DNA from: Micromussa lordhowensis
Lineage: Eukaryota > Cnidaria > Anthozoa > Scleractinia > Lobophylliidae
Direction of reading: 5' to 3'
DNA length: 64,000 bases
Assembly (NCBI GenBank): GCA_964020085.1
Contig: OZ026601.1
Location: forward strand, 35,579,101 to 35,643,100
Part shown: one piece after another, positions 10,177-22,200 of the stretch
Layout of the letters: the number at the start of each line of letters is the position of its first letter
Position numbering within the stretch: position 1 is the first letter of the stretch
Notes under the pieces: model-generated
What the model was told of the DNA's origin: nothing
The model's database searches: none
What the model saw: only the letters and a program-made list of their open reading frames with translations
Position numbers and translations under genes: made by a program

Positions 10177-12134
10177 GTTTCTAGGATCGCAGTGGATGGC
10201 CAAGCGATATGATCAAGTTCTGCAATAAGCATTCCTCATTCACGGCTGAACTCGAACTGGACCCACAGAGTAAGCCCGTGAGAGCAGAGGAGCTGTCTCT
10301 GTGACGAAACATGACACCGTGACTGGCCTTATTCCGACACCTCAGGTAATCGGTTTCCAATTTCTTAATGCGTCTGGTTATGCATATGTTTCGTGGGCGC
10401 GCGGCACGATAATCGTGATTGGCGCGATGCTGGATGACAATCGCGCGCGATGACGCTAGTCCTCGCACGACCTTTCGATTTGTACCAAAGAGAAGATGGT
10501 GTTCCGTTTTTCTCTAGGAAAAATAATAATAATGCACGCCTGTGTACGCCCGAGGAGAACGCCCAGTCCGCTTAGCAGGTTTTCTACACCTCAAGGGGGT
10601 CCTTAATTATAAAAGTGCATTATTTTCTTAGAAAACATAGGAATGGCATCTTCTATTTAGTTAATTTATACTATAGCATGGAAAAATTGAAAATATTTGC
10701 ATCTGAGAAGGGGCGGTGATTCGATTACGCTGGCAACACCACATCCGGGACTTACGTGATCTATAATATCCAGCCGTAGAATTTGAAAGAAATCGAAAGC
10801 GAACAATCTAATTGGTTTGGTATAAATCTCCTTGTCGTCACTATATCTAAATCTTTTTCACAGACACTTCGAAGAAACAAAGAATCCAACGGTTAAAGGA
10901 GCTGTGTCACAGTTAAACGGTTTGAAAAATTTAGCCTAAATTTTTCAATATTGTTGTTTGTAATCCGTGTCAATCTTCTCTATCCTTAACCATCCTTGTT
11001 CCTTTATGGTTTATTGTTATCTCTTTAGTGTTCTCCTATCTTTCTAAAACATTATTTTCAGGTTTCCTTCAATTTAAAGGTAATTTTGTCGATAGTAGAA
11101 ATAACTCAAAATACCGTGACGTAGCCCCTTTAACAACCGCACACTAGGCTACTCATTATCTACTGCACAACAGAAAATAATAGTGAGTAATTCAGCCAAT
11201 AAAACAAACAGAAGATTCATTACTAAAAAAAACAATGCGTGTTCAACTCCAATAGTGGGTATACAGTTATATTTTAATTCCCTGTGTTCTTCTTGTGCTC
11301 GAGTAACCTGCAAGGGACAAAAAAGTTAATTAAAAAAGCGCACAGGTTTGGTGACAATAAAACGACGTAATTAAATTCCTAAATCGCCATCATGGGCTTT
11401 TTTTGAAATTGCTCTTTCGAAACTGGAAGAAAATCCCCGAAAATAGATTTTGAAAAGTCCGCAAGGGATAATGTTAAACTGACTGCTAAGACATTTCGGC
11501 AGCTTAAAAAATTATCATAAGCAGCTAATAAATCGCTATTTTTAGAAAGATCACGATGTTTTTCTTTTTTTTTTTTTCAATTCGTCACTGAGACATGTCT
11601 GATGTTTCCAAAAATTAATACCAAAAAAAGAAGGCGTAAAGGAACATTAATTAAATTGACGTAATTGACTTGCCAGTATAGCCTCATGTGAGTGTCAGTT
11701 AGGCAGGCAGAATGATATCAAAGCAATCTGTAGAACAAGATTTGCGGCGCGGTCAGGAAGAGCAGCTTACAAAATAAGATTGCCGTGTCACCTTGACATG
11801 CCATCGTTGTTTCTCAAAAATTATTTTAAACAAGTCTCAGTCGACTCTTGAAAATGGTGGTTGTTATTTGAATGAAATTGAGATGTGAAAATCAGAAAAC
11901 CCCATTGTTGCAATTTATTTTGTGGGGTGACGAGTCAATGGCACATCCGTCTTGACGTGTGAATTATGATGTCAGATAAACTTGCCGCGGTAGGTATTAT
12001 TTTATACTGTAATCAAGAATTTTATCTTTGAGAAAACTTGACAAACAGCACCCGCTGAACAGCATCCCTTCTGCGTAGTATGGTCGAGATGTTCGTTGTT
12101 TTGTATGTTTTTGTAGCAGATTTAGTTGTTGAGC
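10177..12134. promoter_or_regulatory. Divergent intergenic region between genes A and B
   Basis: This 1.96-kb stretch separates the start codons of gene A (minus) and gene B (plus), so both 5' UTRs and promoters should lie here. The 10380-10470 part is GC-richer, with several GCGC runs, unlike the AT-rich surroundings. A MITE occupies 10893-11133. No TATA box could be placed with confidence. Confidence 0.4.
10893..11133. mobile_element. MITE bounded by TTAA, copy 1
   Basis: Imperfect inverted repeats (ttaaaggagctgtgtcac at the left; gtgacgtagcccctttaa at the right) end in TTAA at 10893-10896 and 11130-11133. TTAA targets are used by piggyBac and Kolobok-type transposons. A related partial copy lies at 16216-16350. 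Confidence 0.65.
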
Positions 12135-12207
12135 ATGTTTTACTACAAACTGCTAGTTTTCTGTAGTGCGTTATTGTGGATGGAATCAAGAACTTTGGCT
12201 CAAGAAG
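12135..12207 (+). CDS. Gene B exon 1: signal peptide
   Basis: 24 codons from the ATG, with hydrophobic core KLLVFCSALLW and a likely cleavage near RTLA-QE. Donor is GAAG|GTGAGT, phase 1, the same as in genes A, C and D. Confidence 0.65.
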
Positions 12208-15200
12208 GTGAGTTTCGGAAAGCATTTCTACTGTGGTTTTCTATGAGCGACCGTGAGAGTTATACCGAAGCCAACGAAGGTCACAAATAGCATTTATTAA
12301 GAACGCATGTGGACGTTATTGTGGCCAAGAATAGGAACTCGTCTTCAACTGTGACTAAAGACTTGCCAAATAACTTTTGGCTGATAGTTTTCGTGCGTGA
12401 TTATTAACTCCCAGTTGTAAAAAAGTAAATTCCAATCAGTATATTTGGCAATGCTGGCGCGCAGTTCTATCGTTGGAGAAACACAAAAACCACGCGCAAC
12501 TATCCCTCATGAGCCAAGAGCGATTGTTCGTCCAACATAAAATGCGTGGTCTATTGCTCATATGAAATAATGTCACGTTTAAAACAACATTATACGTTGG
12601 TTATCAATCCACAACGTACCCACACAGTCACAAGCTTAACTTCATAAACTTGAGGTAAGCTCAGGATTTTCAGTGAGATATCTCTAAGAAGCCATTTGAA
12701 AGAGGATAAACACTACTTTGTGGACTGGATGTTTGAAATCATTGTACTTTCTCCACCTTTCGATTTTAGGAAATGTTCAGGAATTTGGAAAACGAACAAA
12801 GCCGTTATATACATCGAAGATGATTTTCGTACTTTGTTAGCTTTTGTTGTCACGTAAAATAGTAATCAGCACCTTTATCTTCATCGGTTTCTCAGCGGCA
12901 AGTCACTGTGAACTCTACTTTTCTCCTGACTCGACTGGAATGTTAGCAGTTGATATTTATTATTTTTAATTCAATCAAAGAGCGGCCTATGGTCCCAAAG
13001 CCTCAATAAGAGATAAAATCTGACTACATGCTGCTAATGTTGTTGTTTGCGGATATTGGAAGACCCTGTCGAAGATTACATATACGTCTCTGTAGGTTTT
13101 TCACGATTGCTGACCTTGTTGTGGAATGATAAAGAAAGAGGCAGTGTGGGCATCTGCAACGTGCGTCTTGACGCGGTTTATTACGCGCGCACATGCTCAT
13201 TCACTCATCTCTAATGGCATGCGTAGGATACACTGATGGTGGTCGCGGACAATTTTGGCCATCGACACCATCTCAGTGGTTCTTTTACTTCTTTTTAAAA
13301 CATCGGTGCTGTACTTCTATGAAAGGAACAAAGCTACGCTATCTGTAATACACCATTTTACAGTTGTCTGTTCAGTGGCCTGGCTTTGAATGGCAGCTAA
13401 TGGCAGCGAGGCTGCAGGTGACTTTGTTTTGATAAAGACTTCTCTGCTTTTGTTGTGTATAAATCAAGATTATCTTATGCTAACTAGGTGGCATTTAAAT
13501 GAGAAAAGCGGAAGGGATTGTATCACAGCAAGGTAACCACCAGCGCACTTGCATTCATAGGCCAGATCCACGAAACAGGGGAACTTATGCAATATGGAAT
13601 GCGTATAACACACATGCAAAGCGGCCATGTTTTGGAACATCCGACGTCCCGACGCGTGTGACGTCACTGGTGCCGACAACAGTCGAAGATGACAGGGCCC
13701 TTTGACGTATGTTGTCGAGTGCCGACCAACTGTAAAATGGTCTATTGTCTTAGCTATTTAAAAACCTGAGTTCCTATCCACGCAACCGATTTGCACTAAA
13801 TAAACGAACCATGTGGCTACGAATAGAGTATACTAAATATTGCCGTTTTTGTTTGTTTGTTTAATTGTTTAATTTGCCTCATATTACTTTCTTGTAGAGA
13901 TTCTCTGTACCCAGCTCACTGACCTTGGTATCATCCTGGACTCGTCCGATAGCATTACCAGCAATTGGCTCGAGGTTTGTTTTGGTCAAGTTCACTTGCG
14001 AACAATCTAGTTGTAAATAAGAGCAAAACCGAACGTTTCACTCTTTGAGTAGTTATTTATTTATTTAACAGTTATTGAGGTAAAGTAGCTCGTCTACAAT
14101 AGCTTTGATAATCTTCCGTAGGGAAAAAGATGGCGACTTGTACATTTACCCATAATTTTTAGTGTACAAAAACTTTAACGACGCTCATAAAAACGTTCAG
14201 AAAAGTTCTAACATCTTTAAACTTAGCATACACTATGTCGTTAGCACAGGGACAAAATTAATATTGCAAAAACATGGCTTTTCTTGTACTTTTTGGGCTG
14301 TGTTAGGTAAAATGTACAGCCGCCATCTTTTTTCCGATGGAGGATTGCGGGCTACTTAGACTACCAAGGACCTGGGAACAAGGAGAAGTCGGCACACTAG
14401 CCTCTACCCAGTCCTCCGTGGCGCCTCCTATTCTATGATTAGAATCTTCGGTCCTAATTATTCTATTTTCTGTCATCGCAGGTGCTGGACTTCGCCAAAG
14501 CTCTGGTAGCATTTTTCAACGTCGGTCCAAAAAGAAGCCATGTTGGCATAATCACGTATAGCACTGAAGCAGAGCTAGCTTTGGACTTCAATACTTTTCA
14601 AAGTGATAATCTCTCCTCTGAAAATGTACAGGGCTTAATCGAAAATCTGGTGCCGCAAGGAGGAGATCGCTTCATAGACAAGGCTTTATCACTGGCAAAT
14701 GAACGGCTGTTCACTGAGGAAGCGGGGATGAGAGTAAATAGCGATACTATCAAGGTGATAAGTATTTACGTTTTGATGTTCTCTGTGTTTGCATATATAT
14801 ACGTAATCGAGCCTCTGAGTTAATCTTTTACCAGCTCGGTTTGCAGTGGAGTGAAATTAAACAGCACGCTAAAAGTCACTTGCGAACCCAAATCAACGTA
14901 GAGCAATTTCTTTACGTCGTTGTCGAATATCTGTTAATTTAGCAGCCGAGACTTCTGCGACTTGGATCAGTTATATAAGACGAGACTCAAAAATTAAGAA
15001 CAAAGAGCTTTGGGAGGGACTCTCATATATAAAGGGGCGTTGGTGCTCGTCGTACCATTTAGGGCCGGTTTAAAAAAAGCGGTTTTGGTACCTCTTGGAG
15101 GTGCGGTGGCCTCATGGTTAGTGCGCTGGACTCCGGAGCGAGCGCTCCGGGTTCGAGCCCTGGCCGGGGACATTGTGTTGTGTTCTTAGGCAAGACACTT

Positions 15201-16022
15201 TACTCTCACAGTGCCTCTCTCCACCCAGGTGTATAAATGAGTACCGGCGAATTTAATGCTGGGGGTAACCCTGCGATGGACTGGCATCCCATCCAGGGGG
15301 GAGTAGAAATATTCCTAGTCGCTTCATGCTACGGAAACCGGGATAAGCTCCGGCCTGATGGGCCACTAGGCTCGTATACAGACTCTACCTTACCTTTGGT
15401 ACCTCTTAGTGTCTTCAGCCTCAAAAGGTCCACAGAAAAATAGAAAAATAATATCGCTGGAGAAAATCGTTGTTTTAGAATTGGTACCCGGCTTAGGGGT
15501 GGAAAAAATACAAGCCACGCCCATACAACAGGCTCTAGGTACCTCTTAGGGGTTCTTGTCAAAATTTCCGACGAGCAGCCCCGTCCTTTTGGGAATGGGA
15601 GTCCATCCCCAGGCAAAAAGCGTTAGTGGCAGTTTTCGTTGTTTTCTCTCTGTCCATTACAGCTGTATTCTAACTTGACATTATGTAAAGACATCTTATT
15701 TAAATAATCAGCAATTAAGAAATGGCCATTAATAGTCTCCTAGTATGATTAAGTTATTTCCTTTGATTATATTTACAGGCTTTACTTCTGTTAACGACTG
15801 GGAAACAAACCAAAGATCAAGGCCGTTTCACGCCATTAAGGGAGGCATCCCAGCCTCTCAGAGACAAAGGAGTCAATATCTATGTTGTGGGAGTTGGTTC
15901 TGATGACGATATTGACGTCAATGAGTTGATACAAATCGCAGGCTCACAAGAGAACGTAGTTACCACTGATCTCTTTGAAGAACTTGTTGCGCTAGCAGAG
16001 GAAGTATCAAAAGTCGTTTGTG
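12135..16022 (+). CDS. Gene B: secreted single-vWA protein
   Basis: Exons 12135-12207 (signal), 13898-13974, 14482-14754 and 15779-16022 (vWA) join in phase to about 222 residues. The signal peptide starts MFYYKLLVFCSALLW and its exon ends G|GTGAGT in phase 1. The vWA keeps DxSxS (LDSSDS). The MIDAS threonine position reads G-D-R-F-I-D-K instead of GQTFIDK, and TDG has become TTG, so metal binding is doubtful. Unlike its neighbours it has an extra phase-0 intron after SNWLE, and I found no WAP exon in the 1.7-kb intron 1. The last exon ends in phase 1 (VVC G|GTAGGA), so a short 3' exon must follow. A candidate at 16977-16993 is listed separately. Role inferred as extracellular binding protein. 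Confidence 0.75.
13352..13741. mobile_element. Non-autonomous element with 15-bp inverted ends
   Basis: accattttacagttg at 13352-13366 recurs inverted at 13727-13741. The body has no sustained coding capacity. It lies in intron 1 of gene B, just upstream of the first vWA exon. No target duplication was found. Confidence 0.55.
13898..13974 (+). CDS. Gene B exon 2: start of vWA with DSSDS
   Basis: A 77-nt exon (phase 1 to 0), acceptor tactttcttgtag, encodes EILCTQLTDLGIILDSSDSI and on to SNWLE. The donor CGAG|GTTTGT is weaker than the others in the cluster. Its 3' border is an intron position absent from the paralogues. Confidence 0.75.
14482..14754 (+). CDS. Gene B exon 3: vWA middle
   Basis: 273 nt, phase 0-0. 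It opens VLDFAKALVAFFNVGPKRSH, then HVGIITYSTEAELALDF, and ends ...NSDTIK|GTGATA, at the same place where the other split vWA exons of the cluster end. Acceptor is ctgtcatcgcag. Confidence 0.85.
15097..15394 (+). mobile_element. tRNA-derived SINE, family A, full copy with 13-bp target duplication
   Basis: The head reads like a tRNA gene: ggcctcatggttagtgcgct (A-box-like), then gggttcgagccctggcc (B-box). The body includes the phrases cttaggcaagacacttta and ccacccaggtgtataaatg. It is flanked by the perfect direct repeat tttggtacctctt at 15084-15096 and 15395-15407, which sets both ends. It sits in the last sure intron of gene B, before the exon at 15779. Reverse copies lie at 50245-50428 and, in decayed form, at 53215-53360. 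Confidence 0.88.
15779..16022 (+). CDS. Gene B exon 4: vWA C-terminal half
   Basis: 244 nt, phase 0 to 1. It opens ALLLLTTGKQT where MIDAS-competent domains read LxxTDG, then GVNIYVVGVGSDDDIDVNEL and the closing cysteine VVC. Acceptor is tatatttacag; donor is TGTG|GTAGGA. Confidence 0.85.
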
Positions 16023-16215
16023 GTAGGAAAATATCGTTAAACCTGTAACTATTGTAGCTTAGAAGAAATATAGGAGTTGTGCCTAGAATTTGAATCTTCC
16101 CCTGAAGACTTTAAAAGTCTGTAACACCTTTATAAAAATACGGGGACAAAATACTTCTCCTACTTTCTGAGACCACCGTTGCTTCATATTTAAATAAAAG
16201 GTAAGTAAAAGGAAA

Positions 16216-16350
16216 AAAGGAGCTGCGTCACGGTTTGCGTATCCTGAAAAGTTTAGGCTAAATTTTTCAAGTTCGTCGTTTGTAATTCGCGTCAATATTC
16301 TCCGTCTTTAACCATCCATGTTCCTTTATTTATTACTAGTAATAGTTCTC
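16216..16350. mobile_element. Partial copy 2 of the TTAA-bounded MITE
   Basis: From aaggagctgcgtcacgg onward it tracks 10897-11040 (aggctaaatttttcaa, tttgtaattcgcgtcaat, taaccatccatgttccttta). The right end is missing or diverged. It lies just 3' of the last sure exon of gene B. Confidence 0.6.
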
Positions 16351-16976
16351 ACTACATCTGCCCCCGCCTTGGATATCACGTTTATTATGTAATGAACGGT
16401 GCAACTGTACAACTTTTATGCTTCCAGGCTATTGAATTAAAATAAAGGACGCCACAAAAAAATTCATGTGCAATAAGAAAACTCTATTATTTATTTATTA
16501 TGAAAATGTATTCAGTTCATGTATTGTAGCAATTCACTTTTTGGGATCGCTTGCAGGCCGCTAAGAAATCAATGTCGGAAAAGTTGATTTTAAATGGAAA
16601 GTACATACATGGAACTATTCATTACTTTCTTGTATCCTCGCGTACGCGATGCCTTTCCTCGTCCTCGCGGCTGCAAGTACTACACAGAGTTGCCTTGCGG
16701 GCTTACTGAAAAATTAACCGGGACCGCCGTGCGCGCCTTGCCTCTCGGCCAAAACCCAAGGCCAAAACCCTGCGGGGGCAATTATCTCTTTGGTGTTTTT
16801 CTATCTTTTTAAACTACTATGTTAATGTTTCCTGACCTCATTTAAAGTCCAGCCTTGTATTCGCACGGCTGACTGCTTGATTATAGACAGGGTCTGTTTT
16901 GAGTATGACGGTGTAGTTTTGTCGTTATAAAGCATTTTTCCCTCGGTGCTAATTTTAGTTCATTTATTTCTAACAG

Positions 16977-16993
16977 GAATCAAGAGTTTTGAG
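16977..16993 (+). CDS. Candidate micro-exon continuing gene B
   Basis: A 17-nt stretch between a good acceptor (tttatttctaacag) and a strong donor (GAG|GTGAGT). It would be read in phase 1 as G-I-K-S-F-E and leave in phase 0. A further open stretch ending TTG|GTGAGT lies near 17311. No stop-bearing terminal exon could be fixed. Confidence 0.3.
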
Positions 16994-17449
16994 GTGAGTG
17001 ATATAGTCTCGAGCTGTGTTGTTTAATCGTCTTTTAATCTAATCACGTGAAGTTATGATATGAAAGGCAGCATATCAAGGCCAGTAATGCGCTACTTATG
17101 ACATGCGTGTTACTGGCGTAGACAAACACTATTTACGTCCATTTCTCGAAGAGAAATAGACGTCACTGTGGTAGATTGTTTGTTTGTTTGTTTGTTCATT
17201 GATTTGCTGGATAGTGGCTTGTTTGTTGTTTGTTTAAAAACTGAACGTGAAAGGAGACTGTGACAACTGCCCAGAAGAAGACAAACTTGAAGTGTTACAG
17301 AATGCTTCTTTGGTGAGTAAATTTAATTTTCTTTTGCTGATAACTCATCTTTTATCGTTTGTTTGTTTGTTTTTTGTTTACCTTTTTCCCTTAACCAAAT
17401 AACAGAATAAAGACATAAGTCTTTTCTTAGATTTTCTTTCACCCTGCCC

Positions 17450-17494
17450 CAACCTCGTTCCCAGCGCCGTTTCCCTGCGCTGGGAACGGGGTTG
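17450..17494. mobile_element. Very short hairpin element with 9-bp direct flanks
   Basis: caacctcgttcccagcgc and gcgctgggaacggggttg form an 18-bp stem with one mismatch. The direct repeat accctgccc flanks it at 17441-17449 and 17495-17503. At 45 bp it would be an extreme miniature of the 9-bp-duplication hairpin class also seen at 4455 and 39000. Confidence 0.6.
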
Positions 17495-19119
17495 ACCCTG
17501 CCCCCTTGGTTGCATTATCAACGATTCAATGCTCTCCAGTTAGATGCTCGACTTTATCATATCAACCCTGGCTTCAGACACACAAGTGGAAGGATTTAGC
17601 GTTTTACAGGAGTCGATTCAGACTGCAGAAATGCTTAGTTTATTGACGGTTTCTCCTAACACTCTTCAAAGTCCTAACTAGACAAAAAAAAGCTCTCCAT
17701 AACTGCCTCTCACGGGTACTCGGCTGAGAACATGGGTACAGGTTCAGGCCAAAAAATTGAGATGTTTAGTGTGACCATTGCAAATGGTTTATTAGTCTTC
17801 AAAAAGCGAAGACAATGTATGTCGCCCCTACATTGTTCTTCTCAAATAAATAACCATCTCATGTCGCTGTCGTACATGAAGACAAGAGTTTATATCATTT
17901 GCTACAGTTTCTTGGTTTTTAATTGTCCCATTGCCCGTGGCACAAATAACAGTCTTTTGTTAACGAAGCAAGAGACTTGGGTCGTCTAAGAATTAAAAGC
18001 GACTTGTTAGTTGTTTCCCGAAAGCCTCATTGGTATGTCAAAGCGAATTGAAGTTTAAGTTTCCCCGGCTGGTCCACTAACGTTTGCGGACGGAGTTTGT
18101 TTTTATTTTTTCAAGAGCCATGACTTTTTCTGGTTATCACTATGTGACAGATTAAAAAATCTCACCACTTTCAAAATTTGATTAGAAAGACGATGAATGT
18201 ATGTAACTCTTTGCGTCACCCACGGCCTCCCTTTTCCCACCCCCTCCCCCGCAAAAAAAGTAGTAACATGAGAAGAATTGACAAGTATTTCCCAGATTCA
18301 AAAAAAGCACCCTGGAATGTGTAGAGCAAAATGAAAGATCGGCAAAATCCCACTATTCGGCCTCCTTCTCTAGCTTTGGTCTATATAGTGTATTTTGTGG
18401 AACAGACAGGCAAACGTACGTACAAACACAAAGACATTAAATTAAAGGGTCGGCACACACTAGGGGACATGTTGCGGGGACATGAAGGGGCGACATTTTG
18501 CAGCGAGTCACAAAATTTTGTCCCCGCGACTAGTGTTGCGTGAAATTCAGCTGGTTTGAATTCGTGCGTCATGAACCAGGGACAAAATGACCTCATTTTT
18601 CAACATTGCATCCTCTGCACTGCTCTTGCAAACTCTCCCCGCTACAACATGGAAATAAACAGATGTCAGCACTGTCCCTTCAACATGCGTCAACAGACGA
18701 AAGGATTTCTTCCCCCTTCTCGTTCTCTAGGGTTCGCCGACCTTATAGGAAGAGGCTGGCGGAGGGCTAGCCAAATGAGTCAGGGAGGGAGGGGAGGCTA
18801 ACGAGTGGTAAGGATGGTCTGTCGAAAGGAAACGCCTCTTAATATATATATTGCGGTATTGATATTTGATAGATATCCATCAAAATCCTGACAACAGATG
18901 TCTTAATCTGAGCACGTTTCCTTTTTTTGGCATTAATCTTACGTTCATAAGACAGATTTTTATTGGTCAATTGTAAATTTTATGACCTGTCCGTCAACTT
19001 ACTATGGCTCGTGACATATGATTGGGCCATCTGAACAGTGGTGAAGCTTTCGTTTCCTACTAAGAAAGGAAATCTCTTGGCAGAAGTTGAGTTCTGACCT
19101 TCTCTGGAACGAAGACAAC
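17495..19119. other. Intergenic region between genes B and C
   Basis: No gene recognised. The part at about 18440-18800 is GC-richer and reads like a dispersed repeat (cacactaggggacatgttgc, with the inverted phrase gtccccgcgactagtgt at about 18520-18536). The promoter of gene C should lie in the last few hundred bases, but no clear TATA box is visible. Confidence 0.4.
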
Positions 19120-19201
19120 ATGCGCTTGTTTGCAGCCACAGTGTTTCTGTCGCTTTTGAGCACTTTGGTCTGCTCCGAGAGCGAATTAGAGGATGGATCA
19201 T
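19120..19201 (+). CDS. Gene C exon 1: signal peptide
   Basis: 27 codons plus one base. The hydrophobic core is followed by an acidic stretch, SESELEDGS. Donor TCAT|GTAAGT is a strong match and leaves phase 1. Confidence 0.8.
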
Positions 19202-22200
19202 GTAAGTAAACGAAGAAGACTACAGTAGTACAGTTCACAAAATGATCTTATCTGTGACCTTGTATGCAAAAGGATTGTGCAAGGCTTCTTTGTTGCCGTG
19301 TATGCCCTTGTTGCTACGTTCTGTTCTTTAGTTCAACCATAAATATATCGATTTTGCTTCTTTACGATCATAGATTTCTTATGTTAAGCCAGGTTTATGT
19401 TTTAAAGTATGTATTTAGTGTTTTTAATAAATGCATTGGCTACGACAAAGCAAGCAAGTTCCAAGCTTCTTTATTACAAGGCTGGCCATCATATCAGTGA
19501 GAGTTATTAGACAAGGGGTTTTTGTGGCCAAAACTAATCCGGATTATTTTTGGCAGAAAAGATGTTCTCAAATGTAGACGCAAGCTTTCGAAAATGTATA
19601 TAGTTTCGTTTCCTGAGGGTATTACTGAGATGTTTGTGAAATCTTGTGGATAAGATAACGGTCATATTATGGCTAAGTCGACAGATTCCGTTATGAGCGG
19701 ACTACATCTAAGCTTTTCAATTAATTGTAAAAACAGAAGTTGGCAGCCAAATGGTGTAGGCCGATGCGTTAGTTTTTAACATAAGGGTTTTAGCATGAAG
19801 TGCATTCCAAGAATAGATTTTTTAAGATCATTTACATATGAAGGGCTTTGGAAAATGTTATACTTTTAACAGTTTTTTAAGGGGCGTTCCCTCCAACTTG
19901 GGTTTTATTTCTCAGGAAATGACCCTGTGCATTCCACTGTTCCAGATTTTTATCCTGAGAGAATGATTTTGAACATGTCCTCAATGTTCTTATTTTAAAA
20001 TAACAAGGTCTCCAAATCAGACTCTCGGGTTACATCTCAACACAAAATAACTGCGTCTAATCTTGAAAGCAAATTTATTTTTAGAAAGCAGGGATCAAGA
20101 ATAGATGTTATAAGTCAAAAAAATTTAGCAAAATCCCAACACGTATTCTGTATCCCTAAATGATCGATTCGCGCGTAAAACGGACTTGAGTCAACGCGAT
20201 TCGATTCCAAATGGCGGTTTGGAAAGATCTCGTCTGATCTTTCGAAATTTGTCCTACATTTTTGAGTTTCTCTTTCGTAATCTGCATTGATGTTCACCAG
20301 TCTTATCTTTTTGGCTTTATATTACTTTTTTGTTGTTTTTCTACTTCAGTAAGCTATTTTGACACAATTGACACAACAAAAACTTTCTGTTTAGTCGTTG
20401 CAGTCGGTTTAAAAATCGATAAATTCAAATGTTTTCTCGTTCTAAAAGTCTTACTTTTCTACCATTATTCAAAGTTTCAATGTTATCTTTTTCTTTGATA
20501 TTATTTACCTAGTGCAAAATAATGGTGAATGTCCTCCAATGACGTGGTATGCACGCTGCTCGATACCAGTCACTCATCAGTGCACGGTGGATGTAGACTG
20601 CGACAAAGACGAGGAATCTGAGTACAAGTGCTGTTACAATGGTTGCTACATGACATGCCAAGCTGCTGTTCAACCAAAACCTGGCACGCCTCGACAAAGA
20701 AAGAGAAGTAAGAGCTTTTGTCGTTTTAACGAACGAACGAGAAAATAAAAGAAAAGAATAAAAGTTGAATGGATGGACGCTAAAGAACACAAACAATGCC
20801 ATGGGAGCAGGGGTGGTGCAGTGGTGCAGTGGTGAGAGCGCTCGTCCTCCGCCTGGGTTCGATTCCGACCCGGTGCCATATGTGGGTTGAGTTTGTTGTC
20901 GGTTCTCGTCTTGTTCCGAGGGTTTTTCTCTGGTTTCCTTCCCGTTTTCCTCCCTCCTGAAAAACCAACATTTCCAAATTCCAATTCGATCAGAAGAACA
21001 AGAAATGAGTTTCAAAATGATAGGTCTTGAATGCATGATCAATTCTTTGAGGCTAGCATGGTTAAAGAGAATTTTTAGCATAACTAGTGGTACCTAGAAA
21101 AGTAATTCATCTTCTAGCCAAATACTGAGGACTTTTCCTTTTTAAATGTAATTTCGATGTTAAAGATTTCTCAATCCGTTCTCAATTCTATACTGTACTT
21201 TTGCAGTGGTGGTCTGAGTTTCGTGAAGACTTCGCATCAAGTAAGAACTTGAAAAATATAATCTGGAGCAATAAAGAAATTATTTCGAGTCCGACATTTT
21301 ATATGTAAGTGATTTGTTATCTAATTTGAACAATACTGAGTCGTTTGATGAAGAATTTTTTAGTCTGGACTGGACTTCGCTATTCTGTTCCGAAACTATC
21401 TAAAAACCAAATTTCACCACCGCCACTCCATCATCAACAATCTGACTTTGGAAAATAATCTTTTTTGATGCGATGGAAAAGAAATCAAAACATTACTACT
21501 GATAGGTAAAAAGGTACAACTACAAGCAAGCATACAGTACCAAATTGAAGTAATGCTCGATAGCTTTTTATTTCAAGAGTCACACAATAGAGTTAATTCG
21601 CAGACTTACCATGAACTTGTAAATTGAGACAAACGATTGAATGCAGGAGAACCACACAACGTCGAACAAAACAACTTGGCCACTCTGTTGCCGGATCTCT
21701 TGTAGAAATTCACGTACCAGACGTCACTTGAAGTGTAAACAAAACCAATTTGATAGCAAGGCTGGTACTACGGCACGGGCAATTGAAACTTTAATGGGCC
21801 AATATTTCGACTAGCAGAGCTAGTCTTCTTCAGGGCCAGTACTGGCCTTGTAAATTGAGGTTAGGTGCTGTGGTGGAAGTGCACAGTGCTCCTTCCACAT
21901 CCAACCGAGTTTAGAAAGAAAACTGCAACATCATACATTATTAAGCATTTAATAGCTGACGCCAAGGAAAACGAAACTCACACTTTCCCAAGTGATCAGT
22001 CAGTCATTAAGTGTTCTGTTACACATCACAACTCAACAATTGAACAAACTGCGAAAAAATTATTTTCTTGACGCCGGGTAAAACAGAAATTTGCCGCGGT
22101 TTCAAGATGCACGACCTGATTATGTGTGAGTCGAAAGCTCAAGTTGTTCTTTTCCAAGGGAGATAGCGTGTTTACTTCGCCCAAGGGAGTTGGTGAGGTT

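Noticed and set aside
10176..10203. Upstream in-frame ATG of gene A at 10203
   Set aside because: It would put MAIHCDPRN before a clear signal peptide; the ATG at 10176 fits a secreted protein better.
15097..15170. tRNA gene
   Set aside because: A- and B-box-like sequences are present, but the cloverleaf is not complete and the unit continues into a SINE body with target duplications. The same applies at 20808 and 63405.
17250..17311. Open stretch ending in a GTGAGT donor as a further exon of gene B
   Set aside because: No convincing acceptor with a pyrimidine tract directly upstream, and no similarity to the other genes in the cluster.
20509..21081. 190-codon open frame on the minus strand
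   Set aside because: It runs antisense through the WAP exon of gene C and the adjacent SINE; no domain, no splice signals, and the plus strand explains the sequence.
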